Shown here: positions 24,883 through 33,380 of the stretch, in pieces
Position numbering within the stretch: the first letter of the stretch is position 1
How the letters are laid out: each line of letters starts with the position of its first letter
Source: Rheinheimera baltica DSM 14885
GTDB taxonomy: Bacteria; Pseudomonadota; Gammaproteobacteria; Enterobacterales; Alteromonadaceae
DNA length: 33,654 nt
NCBI RefSeq assembly: GCF_000425345.1
Contig: NZ_AUDG01000048.1
Location: 1-33,654, forward strand
Reading direction: 5' to 3'
Notes under the pieces: model-generated
Databases searched by the model: none
What the model was told of the DNA's origin: nothing
What the model saw: only the letters and a program-made list of their open reading frames with translations
Translations under genes and position numbers: made by a program

Positions 24883-26240
24883 CTTTTAGTCGTCTTGGCT
24901 GCCGCTTTGCCACCGGGTAACAGGTTTTCTTCTTCAGAGTGCTGTAAATCATCCTGAACCTGTTGCTCAATGGTAGTGTCGGCACTGACATCCACCGTAG
25001 CTATTGATGTTGCGCTGGCTGGCACATCAATGGCTGTTAGAGCTGTGGCTGCAGGCGTCGCCGCCGCGTGGTCCGCTGCCACCGGCATTTCCGCCATATG
25101 AATACGGTAAATCGGTTCTGGCATTTCAATTCCGGCCTTGTCAAAGGCGGCTTTCACCAGCCGGATGGCTTCGCTACGGGCTTTCAAAAAGTCAGTATCA
25201 CGCTGATCAACCCAGGCCAGCACGCGCACGGTAACGGTGCTGTCGCCCAGTTCCTGCACCAGCACCCGTGGTCTGGGGTCGGCTAAAATACCGGTCATCT
25301 GCTGCAAGGTAGCAATAGCCAGTTGTCGCACCACCACCAAATCCAGGTCCACCGACACGCCGACGCTAAATTCAAACCGGCGCAGCGGGTTACGGCTAAA
25401 ATTGGTCATGGGCGAAGTAATAATCTGGCTGTTGGGAATGCGCAAATGGTTGCCATCCAACGTCATTAGTACCGTATCACGTGAGGTTAAGCGCACCACG
25501 CTGCCGCTCATGGAATCAACCTGAATAAAATCGCCGATGGCAAACGGGTTGCGGGTGCTGAGTAACACGCCTGCAAGATAGTTTTCGACGATATTGCGAA
25601 AAGCAAAACCCAGCGCAATACCAATTACCCCAGCCACGCCCAGCACGGCACTGACCAACGCGGTAGCATCCAGCAGCTCCAGCGCGATCAATATGCCAAT
25701 ACTGGTAATAATTAAGCGCACAAAGCGCATACCGAGGTTTGTGGCAAGCTCACTCAGCCCCAGCCTACGCAGTAAGGCGCCACGTTGTGACAGCCAACTG
25801 CCTGCCAGCCAGAACAGCACTATTGAAAGCAGCGCCAGCAGCAGCAACGGCAGCATTTGCACAGCATTCGTCAGCATTTCGCCAAATTTGTCGACAGCCG
25901 GCGCTAAACGCGAACGCAGCGCCACCGGCTCCTGTAGCTGGTTTTGTACATGCACCACGCCTTGCAGGCGGTTAGCAATATCTGCCGCAGCAGTTTTAAG
26001 CTGTGCCGTGTTAACCTCGCCCTTTAATGTCAGCACCCCGGCCTGCACGCTAACTTCAACCGTTTCCATACCCGCTATCGCTGCCGAAATAGCCCGAAAT
26101 CGCGCTGCAATGGCCTCGTCCTGTGGTGCATTTATCACCTGTATCGCCGCTGTTTGGCTGTCGCTCTCTCCCTGCGCCGGCATGGCCATGCTGTTATCGG
26201 GCAGGCAACACACTAGCAATGCCAGTAGTAAGGCTTTCAT
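24879..26240 (-). CDS. MscS-family mechanosensitive channel with N-terminal BON domain
   Basis: A 453-residue inner-membrane protein. A signal-like segment (1-19) is followed by a periplasmic BON domain (about 30-105, with VSVQAGVLTLKGEVNTAQ and VHVQNQLQ), then three membrane helices (about 127-150, 168-187, 190-225). The last contains the Gly/Ala-rich pore motif GVAGVIGIALGFAFRNIVENYLAG. The MscS beta domain (GDFIQVDSMSGSVVRL) and cytoplasmic alpha/beta domain follow, with a low-complexity Ala/Thr tail. Channels of this family open under membrane tension to release solutes in osmotic downshock; the BON domain may bind envelope components. It converges with the msr gene, overlapping it by 4 bases. 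Confidence 0.9.
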   Translation of the reverse strand: MKALLLALLVCCLPDNSMAMPAQGESDSQTAAIQVINAPQDEAIAARFRAISAAIAGMETVEVSVQAGVLTLKGEVNTAQLKTAAADIANRLQGVVHVQNQLQEPVALRSRLAPAVDKFGEMLTNAVQMLPLLLLALLSIVLFWLAGSWLSQRGALLRRLGLSELATNLGMRFVRLIITSIGILIALELLDATALVSAVLGVAGVIGIALGFAFRNIVENYLAGVLLSTRNPFAIGDFIQVDSMSGSVVRLTSRDTVLMTLDGNHLRIPNSQIITSPMTNFSRNPLRRFEFSVGVSVDLDLVVVRQLAIATLQQMTGILADPRPRVLVQELGDSTVTVRVLAWVDQRDTDFLKARSEAIRLVKAAFDKAGIEMPEPIYRIHMAEMPVAADHAAATPAATALTAIDVPASATSIATVDVSADTTIEQQVQDDLQHSEEENLLPGGKAAAKTTKS

Positions 26241-26301
26241 CCGCTCTCCGGTTTTGCTTTATTAAACAATATGCTAACTATAGCAGCCAGCTCGACAGCA
26301 G

Positions 26302-27189
26302 TTATAACTGGACGCTGGCCGGCCGCACTATTTCCGGTAGTGCGGCTTTGTGCCGTCGTGCCAGCAATAAGCCGGTGAGGATAATCAGCAGCACGCCGCC
26401 CAGTTGCAGCGGGGTCAGGCTTTCGTTAAACAGCCACCAGCCGGCCAGTATTACCGTAACCGGCTCTAAATATGCCAGCGTGGCATACACCCGGGTGGGC
26501 AGATGCTGCAGCGCGATAATGGCGCAATAAATGGCAATAAAACCGGGAAAGATACCCGCCAGCGCTATCCACAACACATCATCGGTTGTGGGCATGTTCA
26601 TGCCGGTTAAAAACGGCAGCACACAACAAGCGCCTATAATCAGCTGATAAAAGGTGCGCTGCAATTGTGAATGCGCCGGTAGCGAGCGGCGGTTTAGCAG
26701 TAGAAAGCTGCTGTAAGCACATAGCGACATTAACCCCAGCAACAAGCCGGGCAGCTGCGTAGTGTCCAGTACCAAATCGAACTTAAACTGCTGCAGCATG
26801 GCAAAGCCGAAAAACGACAGCACAATCAGGCTGGCATCGGTCAAATCGAGGGTTTCGTTCAGCAGCCAGTGGGCGATAAAGGCCGACAGCGGCGGCGCTA
26901 AATATACCAACATAATGGCGTTGGCCAGGCTGATATAGCTAATGGCTGATAAAAAGCTCAGCATAAAACTGGCCAGCAGCACGCCGTTTAGCGCCATACG
27001 CCAGTCGGGCTTGCCTTTTAGCAGCGCAAGCCGGCCACTTAGGCCAACAAACAACAGCAAACACAGCGCACCCACCGCCAGCCGGTAAAAGGTTAACTCA
27101 GCCGCAGCAAGGCCACTAAAGCGGGCAATAATGCCACTGCTGGCCATCGCTACCGCAGATACCAACGCCAACAGCGCGTATACACCCAT
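26302..27189 (-). CDS. EamA/DMT-family transporter
   Basis: A 295-residue protein with ten predicted membrane helices in two repeats of the EamA (DUF6) domain, roughly 1-135 and 145-285. The second repeat shows the typical LAYLEPVTVILAGWWLFNESLTPLQLGGVLLIILTG end. These drug/metabolite-type transporters usually export amino acids, nucleosides or other metabolites; the substrate here is unknown. The gene is alone, with 61 bases to the MscS-type gene downstream on the same strand, so read-through is possible. Confidence 0.88.
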   Translation of the reverse strand: MGVYALLALVSAVAMASSGIIARFSGLAAAELTFYRLAVGALCLLLFVGLSGRLALLKGKPDWRMALNGVLLASFMLSFLSAISYISLANAIMLVYLAPPLSAFIAHWLLNETLDLTDASLIVLSFFGFAMLQQFKFDLVLDTTQLPGLLLGLMSLCAYSSFLLLNRRSLPAHSQLQRTFYQLIIGACCVLPFLTGMNMPTTDDVLWIALAGIFPGFIAIYCAIIALQHLPTRVYATLAYLEPVTVILAGWWLFNESLTPLQLGGVLLIILTGLLLARRHKAALPEIVRPASVQL

Positions 27190-27250
27190 ACTGAATTCAC
27201 ATCCTGAGTAGCAAAGGGATGGGCCTTACTCTAAACCGACCGTTGCAGGC

Positions 27251-27300
27251 CTGGATGGCCGAATCGAGCCTACAGGGACGTATTTACGGCGTGCCGGTGT
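27251..27300. repeat. Candidate interspersed intergenic repeat
   Basis: Part of the 193-base gap between ppc and the EamA gene contains CTGGATGGCC ... GCCTACAGGGACG TATTTACGGCGTGCCGG. It resembles, from memory, a short repeat scattered between genes in several gammaproteobacteria. No second copy was seen in this window, so the assignment rests on resemblance only. Confidence 0.3.
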
Positions 27301-27323
27301 GAGTAAGTCCTATCCCGCAGTTA

Positions 27324-27348
27324 ATAACCGACAGATTATGCCGGTTAT
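27324..27348 (-). terminator. Weak hairpin after ppc
   Basis: ATAACCG and CGGTTAT form a 7-bp stem around an 11-base spacer, 35 bases past the ppc stop. No T-run follows, so it is only a possible terminator. Confidence 0.3.
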
Positions 27349-27382
27349 ATCTGTTACTAACGAGTAGCCAAGCCGCTTTTGT

Positions 27383-30013
27383 TTAACCAGAATTTCGCAT
27401 ACCGGCTGCGATACCCGCGATAGTCACCATTAGCGCACGGCTTATCATTGGGTTTACCCGCTCTGGCTGGTGTCGCACACGGTGTAACAGCTCTGCCTGC
27501 AAGATATGCAGCGGATCAACATAGGTGTTGCGTAACATAATAGACTCGCGGATCCAGCTCTCTTTCGACATTAGCGTATCGCTGTGGATCAGCTTTAACA
27601 ATAACGCCCTATCAGCCGCCAATTGCGCGCGTAGGCTGTCACCTAAATGCTTCAACTCATCCGGTACTAATACCTTGTCGTAGTAAGCGGCAATGTCGGT
27701 GTCTGCTTTTAAAAATACCATTTCCAGCATTGACATACGGGTAGCAAAAAACGGCCATTGCTGCTGCATTTCATCCAGTAATGCCGTTTTATCCTGCGCT
27801 GCGGCATTGGCGAGCGCATTACCTGCACCTAACCAGGCGGGCAGCATCAGGCGATTTTGCGACCAGGCGAAAATCCATGGAATAGCGCGTAAACTTTCTA
27901 CGCCACCAGTAGGGTTGCGCTTTGCTGGTCGGCTACCCAATGGCAGTTGACCAAGCTCCTGCTCTGGCGTTGCCGCGCGAAAATAAGGCACAAAATCGGC
28001 GTTATGCCGCACCACAGCACGATAAGCCTCGCACGAGTCACTGGCCAATTGCTGCATTAAATCGCGCCAGCTTTGTTTGGGCACCGGCGGTGGCAGTAAT
28101 AACCCTTCCAATACCGCACTGGCATACAACGCCAAGCTGCGCTCCGCTAACTTAGGTAAACCAAATTTAAAGCGGATCATTTCGCCCTGCTCGGTTACCC
28201 GCAAGCCGCCGGTTAACGAGCCAGGTGGTTGCGATAAAATAGCGGCATGCGCCGGACCGCCGCCACGGCCAATGGTGCCGCCACGGCCGTGGAACAAGGT
28301 TAACTGCACCTTAGCCTGCTGACAAATAGCCACTAAGGCTTCCTGCGCACTGTATTGTGCCCAGGCAGCAGCAAACACACCAGCGTCTTTGGCGGAGTCA
28401 GAGTAGCCAATCATCACTTCCTGTTTGCCGTTAATATAACCGCGATACCAGTCAATGCTAAGCAAGCGCTGCATACAATCTGGCGCATTTTGCAAATCAC
28501 TTAAGGTTTCAAACAACGGCGCCACCGGCATGGCAAAGCTAATACCGGCTTCTTTTAATAACAGCTGCACAGCAAGTACATCAGACGGCTTACCTGCCAT
28601 GGAAATTACATAAGTACTAAGTGCTTCACTACCATGACGGGCCACAATCTCGCAGGTATCCAGTACTTCTTGTACGTCAGCTCCCGGCTGCCAGTTTTTC
28701 GGAAATAACGGCCTGCGGTTAGCTAATTCGGCTAACAAAAATGCCTGGCGGGCGCTTTCATCCCAGGCGGCGTAATCGCCCAAGCCTAAATGCTGCGTCA
28801 GCTCGCTAAATACCTGAGCATGACGACCTGCGTCTTGCCTGATATCCAGCTTTAACAGCGTTAAACCAAAGGCATAAGCCCGGCGTACGGTATCGAGTAA
28901 TTTACCATTGGCAATCACCTGCATACCGCAATCAAGTAACGATTGGTAACACAACAGCAGAGGCTCAAGCAGCTGGGAATTATGCCAGACCAAATCTTGT
29001 GGGCGCTGCAGCCGGTCATGCTTTAACGCTTCCGTTAACCAGTCACGGGTTTGCAACAAGCCAGTACGCAGTTTGTTTAGCACCAGACGGTAGGGCTCAC
29101 TCACGTCACCGGCAACGTCTTTTAATGCCGCATTGGCTTGATACATCGACAATTCACTGCTGAGCAGATCTAAATCCTGCGCGAATAAGTCAGCGGCTTT
29201 CCAGCGACTGAGTAATAACACCTGCCGGGTGACTTTAGACGTAACAAAAGGGTTGCCGTCACGGTCACCGCCCATCCAGGAAGAAAACTTTACGGGTGCA
29301 GCATCCAGTGCCAGGCCCTTACCTACACTGGCAATAAGCTTGGTATCCAGCTCACGTAAGAAGTCGGGAATGGCTTGCCATAGCGAGCTCTCAATAACTG
29401 CAAAGCCAGATTTCGCTTCATCTACCGGCGTGGGTCGTTGCTCACGAATTTCGTTAGTATGCCAGGCTTGAGCAATCAGCTCACTTAAGCGCAGTTCAAC
29501 TTTTTGCTGCTGCACAGCCGTTAGCTCCTGTTCCAGCTCGGTTAAACAGGCCGCAATTTCTGTAAGTTTATGAATTAAGGTGCGCCGTGATACTTCAGTC
29601 GGGTGCGCCGTTAACACCAGCTCTATTGATAAGCTAGCTACGGCTTTTTCAACGTTGGCACCGTCCAGCTGTTTATCCTGCAGTAAACTGAATAACTCTT
29701 GCAGCGGCTCAGGTTTTTCTATGCTGGCATGGCCAATACGGCTAATTGTATGGTGTTGTTCCGCCAGGTTAGCTAAATTTAAAAATTGCGCAAAGGCACG
29801 TGCCACCGGCAGCAACTCATCGTCGCTCAGGCTGCGCAGTACCTGCTTCAGTTTATCGGCTTGCAGCTCCTCGCCCTGACGTGCGGCTTTCGATAACAAG
29901 CGAATTTGCTCAACCCGCTCCAGCAATGCATCACCTAACTGTCCGCGAATGGTGTCGCCCAGCTTGGTGCCCAGTAAGCCAACGTTGGCTCTTAATGCTG
30001 CGTAATGGTCCAT
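27383..30013 (-). CDS. ppc: Phosphoenolpyruvate carboxylase
   Basis: Ppc fixes bicarbonate onto phosphoenolpyruvate to make oxaloacetate, refilling the TCA cycle. I start at ATG 30013 ([15 protein letters not shown]), which aligns with the E. coli N-terminus and has a GAGG site upstream; the frame is open 11 more codons. The product has about 876 residues, near the usual 880. Motifs are [12 protein letters not shown] (catalytic His near 137), [35 protein letters not shown] (glycine-rich substrate loop), [29 protein letters not shown] and the C-terminal GMRNSG, where E. coli has RNTG. A PdhR-like operator lies about 90 bases upstream. It is complete and ordinary. Confidence 0.97.
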   Translation of the reverse strand: MDHYAALRANVGLLGTKLGDTIRGQLGDALLERVEQIRLLSKAARQGEELQADKLKQVLRSLSDDELLPVARAFAQFLNLANLAEQHHTISRIGHASIEKPEPLQELFSLLQDKQLDGANVEKAVASLSIELVLTAHPTEVSRRTLIHKLTEIAACLTELEQELTAVQQQKVELRLSELIAQAWHTNEIREQRPTPVDEAKSGFAVIESSLWQAIPDFLRELDTKLIASVGKGLALDAAPVKFSSWMGGDRDGNPFVTSKVTRQVLLLSRWKAADLFAQDLDLLSSELSMYQANAALKDVAGDVSEPYRLVLNKLRTGLLQTRDWLTEALKHDRLQRPQDLVWHNSQLLEPLLLCYQSLLDCGMQVIANGKLLDTVRRAYAFGLTLLKLDIRQDAGRHAQVFSELTQHLGLGDYAAWDESARQAFLLAELANRRPLFPKNWQPGADVQEVLDTCEIVARHGSEALSTYVISMAGKPSDVLAVQLLLKEAGISFAMPVAPLFETLSDLQNAPDCMQRLLSIDWYRGYINGKQEVMIGYSDSAKDAGVFAAAWAQYSAQEALVAICQQAKVQLTLFHGRGGTIGRGGGPAHAAILSQPPGSLTGGLRVTEQGEMIRFKFGLPKLAERSLALYASAVLEGLLLPPPVPKQSWRDLMQQLASDSCEAYRAVVRHNADFVPYFRAATPEQELGQLPLGSRPAKRNPTGGVESLRAIPWIFAWSQNRLMLPAWLGAGNALANAAAQDKTALLDEMQQQWPFFATRMSMLEMVFLKADTDIAAYYDKVLVPDELKHLGDSLRAQLAADRALLLKLIHSDTLMSKESWIRESIMLRNTYVDPLHILQAELLHRVRHQPERVNPMISRALMVTIAGIAAGMRNSG

Positions 30014-30101
30014 ATTTATTGCCTCTGTCGCCTCGTGTTGCACCACCCTAGCGCGATATCAACTGGTACTCAACATTGATTGTTTACAAAAGCGGCAACG
30101 A

Positions 30102-30118
30102 AATTGGTAAGACCAAAT
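30102..30118. promoter_or_regulatory. PdhR-like (GntR/FadR-subfamily) operator upstream of ppc
   Basis: AATTGGTAAGACCAAAT carries the dyad TTGGT-N3-ACCAA and differs at one outer base from a fully symmetric AATTGGT-N3-ACCAATT. That pattern matches the pyruvate-sensing PdhR consensus (ATTGGTnnnACCAAT). It lies between the divergent ppc and 30203 genes, about 90 bases from each start. LldR and other FadR-type regulators bind similar sites, so the regulator is inferred. Confidence 0.55.
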
Positions 30119-30202
30119 TACAACGATCCCCGTGCAATTCCCGTTATGCACTAAATAAATAGTTGCTATACTGCCTCATCGTATTCTTCGGCAGACGCTA
30201 CA

Positions 30203-30898
30203 ATGGCAACAGAAATAACAACCAAGAAATCTGGTTTTTTCAGCAACCTGATTATTAATGTAATTATTCCAGCAGTGGTGTTAAGCCGGTTAAGTGGCGA
30301 CGATATGCTCGGCCCGGTATGGGCTGTAGTCGTGGCATTGGCGTTTCCGCTGTTGTTTGGTGTGTGGGAGTTAAAGCAATCTGGCAAAGTGAATTTTTTC
30401 TCGGTGTTAGGCATTATCAGCGTGATGCTGACTGGCGGTATTAGCTTATTGCAGCTTGACCCCGCCTATATCGCCATTAAAGAGGCGATGATCCCGGCAA
30501 TCATTGGCATTATCGTGTTGGTTAGCCAGTATACGCCCTACCCGCTGGTGAAAAAGCTGCTTATAAACCCTGAATTGCTCGATACTGAAAAGCTTTACCA
30601 AACCCTGGCCAGTAACGACAACCGGGTAGAGTTTGAACACCGTATGGCAAAAGCAGGTTATATCGTCGCGGCGTCATTTTTTATGTCTTCTGCGCTTAAT
30701 TATATTTTGGCCAAAGCCATTGTAGTAAGCCAGCCCGGCACCACAGCGTATGCTGAAGAGCTGGGCCGCATGACATGGTTAAGTTATCCGGTAATCGTGC
30801 TACCCAGCACGGTAATGCTATTTGGCGCCATAATTTATATGTTCCGTCAAATTGGTAAACTTACCGGCCAGTCGCTGGAAGATTTTATTCTTCAGTAG
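30203..30898 (+). CDS. Conserved multi-pass membrane protein (VC0807-like)
   Basis: A 231-residue protein with about six hydrophobic segments (roughly 14-30, 37-55, 65-82, 95-112, 145-165, 195-217). It resembles the VC0807 group of uncharacterised proteins, related in look to intracellular-septation-protein-like membrane proteins. Notable stretches are IINVIIPAVVLSRLSG, LLFGVWELKQSGKVNFFS and an NDNRVEFEHRMAKAGYIVAASFF segment. Function is unknown. It starts at ATG with only a weak ribosome site and shares the upstream region, including the PdhR-like site, with ppc. Its 3' end overlaps the convergent sodium-channel gene by 14 bases. Confidence 0.75.
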   Translation: MATEITTKKSGFFSNLIINVIIPAVVLSRLSGDDMLGPVWAVVVALAFPLLFGVWELKQSGKVNFFSVLGIISVMLTGGISLLQLDPAYIAIKEAMIPAIIGIIVLVSQYTPYPLVKKLLINPELLDTEKLYQTLASNDNRVEFEHRMAKAGYIVAASFFMSSALNYILAKAIVVSQPGTTAYAEELGRMTWLSYPVIVLPSTVMLFGAIIYMFRQIGKLTGQSLEDFILQ

Positions 30899-31721
30899 GT
30901 TTTTTAATCTGTTGCCGCAGCAGCTGTAACTCTTGCTGCAAAAGCTGCATTTGAGTCAATAATTGCTGCTGCGTGGCCGCATCGGCATCATGCTCTGCCT
31001 GATGCTCTTCATCGTGCATGCTTTGTACCGCGTTAACAATAACGGCAATAAACAAATTCAGCATGGTAAAGGTAGCAATAAGAATAAACGGCACAAAAAA
31101 GGCCCAGGCATAAGGAAACTCTGCCATAACAGGCCGGGCAATCCCCATCGACCAGCTTTCCAGTGTCATTATTTGGAATAAGGTATACAGCGACAACCAC
31201 AAGCTACCAAACCACTCTGGAAACTCCTGGCCAAATAGCTTGGTTACCATCACCGCGGCCACGTAGTAGATTAAGCCCAGCACCATGGCAATAGACAGCA
31301 TGCCGTTAAGAGACTGGATAAGCGCACCAACAATTTTACGCATTGACGGTACAAAAGTAAGCACCCGCAAAACCCGCAATACTCGCAGCGCCCGCAGCAC
31401 CGCAAAAGGCCCACTTGCCGGCACTAACGCGATACCTACCACGATAAAATCAAACACACTCCAACCATCTTTAAAAAACGCCAGCCGGTGCACGAATAAG
31501 CGGATAGCAATTTCCACCACAAACACCACCAGTATCGCCTTATCCAGCGCAAGCAAATACTGCCCTGCTGAGGCCATGACTTCAGGCATCGTTTCCATAC
31601 CCAGTATCACGGCATTAATTAAAATCAATGCCAGCAAAATACGCTGTACAGTGTTGTTTTCAATAAACTTCCGGCAACGTTGACGCAACGTTAGCACGGG
31701 CATCACGGTTTCATTGCTCAT
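30885..31721 (-). CDS. Voltage-gated sodium channel (NaChBac/NavMs type)
   Basis: A 278-residue six-helix channel subunit that would form homotetramers. S1-S3 lie at about 28-100. S4 carries arginines every third residue (LRALRVLRVLRVL, Arg110/113/116/119). The pore loop holds the selectivity filter TLESWSM (186-192), where NaChBac has TLESWAS and NavMs TLESWSM; the single Glu indicates sodium selectivity. S6 (about 205-235) is followed by an acidic neck and a Gln/Leu heptad coiled coil (about 250-272) that would hold the tetramer. In marine bacteria such channels are linked to motility and pH or osmotic behaviour. An AAGG site precedes the ATG. Sequence is complete. Confidence 0.93.
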   Translation of the reverse strand: MSNETVMPVLTLRQRCRKFIENNTVQRILLALILINAVILGMETMPEVMASAGQYLLALDKAILVVFVVEIAIRLFVHRLAFFKDGWSVFDFIVVGIALVPASGPFAVLRALRVLRVLRVLTFVPSMRKIVGALIQSLNGMLSIAMVLGLIYYVAAVMVTKLFGQEFPEWFGSLWLSLYTLFQIMTLESWSMGIARPVMAEFPYAWAFFVPFILIATFTMLNLFIAVIVNAVQSMHDEEHQAEHDADAATQQQLLTQMQLLQQELQLLRQQIKKPTEE

Positions 31722-31818
31722 ACGGCTACCTTAAACAGAAGAAGTGGCTAAATTGGCGCTATTGTATGTCAGTGGTAATGGCCGTCAATGGCTGTTTAGT
31801 TAAAGCATCAATAGGTGT

Positions 31819-32790
31819 TTAAACCAGGTGTGATAACGGGCTTTTTACCGCATTGCCGCCTTGTTTCAGCACATGGGTGTAAATTTGTGTGGTTTTAACG
31901 TCAGTATGGCCAAGCTGCTCTTGCACGGTGCGAATATCCATGCCCGCCTCAAGTAAATGGGTAGCAAAAGAATGTCGTAAAGTGTGGCAGCTAACTTGCT
32001 TATCAATAGCAGCCTTTTTACTGGCGACACGCACCGCTTTTTGTAATGAGGTTTCGTCAACATGATGCCGGCGCCATACATTAGTCTGCGGGTCGATACT
32101 TAAGCGGACTGAAGGAAAAAGGTATTGCCAACCCAACTCTTTGGGTGCTGCCGGGTATTTGCGCGCCAACGCAAACGGCAACCATACACCAGCAAATTCA
32201 GTTGTTTGCATGTCTTGCTGATAAAACGCGTCAACCAAACGGATTTGCCGGCGTAATGGCTCAACTAACTCCGGCGCCAGGGTTACCCGCCGATGCTTGC
32301 CACCTTTGCCATGCCAAACCATTAGCGATAAATAGTCAAAATCGATAGCGTTAACTCTAAGCCTTACGGCCTCCATTAGGCGTAGGCCACTGCCGTAAAG
32401 TAGTTGCGATAACAGTAGATAGTGCGGGTCAAGACAGGCTAAAAGCTGCTTAATCTCGGCCTTAGTTAGTACCACGGGTAACTTTCGCGGTTTAGCCGCC
32501 TGATTAAAATTAAGGCTCAATGTCAGCGGCTGTTTGATAATTTCTTTATATAAAAAGCTTAATGCATTAAGCGCCAACGCCTGGGTTTGCACGGCAACAT
32601 TTCGGTTAACGGCAAGATGGGTTAAAAACTGCTCCACATGCTCATTTTGTAAGTCTTTAGGATGCTGTTTTTTGTGAAATAAAATAAAAAATTTTATCCA
32701 ATGTAGGTACGTTTCAACGGTGCGCTTAGCATAGCGCCGGGTATACATCTCCTCAGCGACGTATTGCAAAAATGGTGATCGTTCCGACAT
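31819..32790 (-). CDS. intI: Chromosomal integron integrase
   Basis: A 323-residue tyrosine recombinase. The core-binding domain spans about 1-95 and the catalytic domain about 105-310, with Arg137 (GSGLRLME), His269 and Arg272 (HTLRHSFATHLL), His295 (LGHTD) and the Tyr304 nucleophile (TQIYTHV). The IntI-specific insertion is present (ALARKYPAAPKELGWQYLFPS, about 207-227), separating it from XerC/D. IntI captures and shuffles cassettes by joining attI and attC sites, using the folded bottom strand of attC. The gene points away from the cassettes, as is standard. A LexA box lies just upstream and GGAG sits 7 bases before the ATG. All catalytic residues are intact, so it is probably active. Confidence 0.95.
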   Translation of the reverse strand: MSERSPFLQYVAEEMYTRRYAKRTVETYLHWIKFFILFHKKQHPKDLQNEHVEQFLTHLAVNRNVAVQTQALALNALSFLYKEIIKQPLTLSLNFNQAAKPRKLPVVLTKAEIKQLLACLDPHYLLLSQLLYGSGLRLMEAVRLRVNAIDFDYLSLMVWHGKGGKHRRVTLAPELVEPLRRQIRLVDAFYQQDMQTTEFAGVWLPFALARKYPAAPKELGWQYLFPSVRLSIDPQTNVWRRHHVDETSLQKAVRVASKKAAIDKQVSCHTLRHSFATHLLEAGMDIRTVQEQLGHTDVKTTQIYTHVLKQGGNAVKSPLSHLV

Positions 32791-32810
32791 AGCAACACTC
32801 CAAAATTATA

Positions 32811-32826
32811 CTGTTTAAGTATACAG
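32811..32826. promoter_or_regulatory. LexA (SOS) box upstream of intI
   Basis: CTGTTTAAGTATACAG matches the gammaproteobacterial LexA consensus CTGT-N8-ACAG exactly at both ends. It lies 21 bases upstream of the intI start, where LexA would cover the promoter. SOS control of intI by LexA is established in Vibrio and class 1 integrons. Confidence 0.85.
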
Positions 32827-32850
32827 TTATTTTTGAATTGTCAAATTTGC

Positions 32851-33006
32851 CTTATTAGGCGGGTCGACCCGTATTTTCTGCCGGCACTAAGCCCGAAACG
32901 TCCTCATCTCATTGTGTTTTTTATAAATGCCCAGTAATCTATTGCACATTAAATTTACAAATACGGGTCAACCCGTATTTAAACACGGGCCGACCGGCCT
33001 AATAAG
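32851..33006. repeat. Inverted repeat and palindrome cluster in the attI region
   Basis: The arms at 32851-32876 and 32981-33006 are 26 bases each and complementary at 23 of 26 positions; both include the string CCTAATAAG on one strand. Touching the right arm is a separate 22-base palindrome (32959-32980) with ten-base arms AAATACGGGT / ACCCGTATTT around CA. The left arm also contains the palindrome CGGGTCGACCCG. The same ACGGGTC-type motif therefore occurs three times. The cluster lies between intI and the first cassette; it may hold integrase sites, operators or a small inserted element. Confidence 0.75.
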
Positions 33007-33007
33007 C

Positions 33008-33014
33008 GTTATGT
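33008..33014 (+). other. Putative attI core / junction with first cassette
   Basis: GTTATGT fits the core GTTRRRY except at the fifth position (T instead of a purine). It is preceded by AAGC, the usual look of attI-cassette joints, and lies 12 bases before the first cassette gene. The first cassette would then start at 33009. Confidence 0.5.
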
Positions 33015-33025
33015 GACTCGATAAG

Positions 33026-33331
33026 ATGAAACTACCAACTAAGAATGACATCATCATCGGCAGCGTATTACTGATTGTTGGGGTATTGCTATTGGCCTTT
33101 TTGCCAAAATTCTCAGATGCTGGCTGGTACGCAATATTTTTTGGAATAGCAGTGTATATTTTTCCGGGACCGCAGCTTAGAGAACGCTATAAACAAACTG
33201 AAGAATCAAAAGAGCGTTGGCGGCAGAGTGCCAAAGCTGAGAGTTCAAAAAACTTAAGCTGGTGGGCATCGCCATTCCCGTGGGCTTTATTAATCTGTTT
33301 TGTGGTGGTTGCTTTTGCAATCGTCACATAA
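33026..33331 (+). CDS. First integron cassette gene: small two-helix membrane protein
   Basis: The 101-residue product has a membrane segment at about 9-26 (IIIGSVLLIVGVLLLAFL), a second weaker segment at about 30-47 (GWYAIFFGIAVYIFPGP), a charged linker rich in Lys, Glu and Ser (about 50-75), and a C-terminal hydrophobic helix (about 82-100). It may therefore have two or three helices. I recognise no family. The ribosome site (ATAAG) is weak, as is common in cassettes, and the stop codon runs into the attC-like site. Position next to attI means it was probably the last cassette inserted. Function unknown. Confidence 0.75.
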   Translation: MKLPTKNDIIIGSVLLIVGVLLLAFLPKFSDAGWYAIFFGIAVYIFPGPQLRERYKQTEESKERWRQSAKAESSKNLSWWASPFPWALLICFVVVAFAIVT

Positions 33332-33380
33332 TAAACAAGGATAGGTCGCGCGCAGCCGCGACTTAATCCTGTTGTTGGAC
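33330..33380 (+). other. Putative attC site of the first cassette
   Basis: GTTGGAC (33374-33380) fits the R' core GTTRRRY perfectly. Upstream is a folded region with AGGAT/ATCCT and AGGTCGCG/CGCGACTT stems (one G-T pair) around a CGCAGC loop, with extra bases on the right arm, as in attC bottom-strand folds. The opposite core AATAAAC keeps only the invariant AAC of RYYYAAC, so one end is degenerate. At about 51 bases it is short but close to the smallest known sites. It overlaps the cassette gene's stop codon. A simple hairpin is the alternative. Confidence 0.5.

Noticed and set aside
32851..33014. The intI-proximal inverted repeat as a full attC site
   Set aside because: The left arm has no RYYYAAC core complementary to GTTATGT, so it does not fit attC structure.
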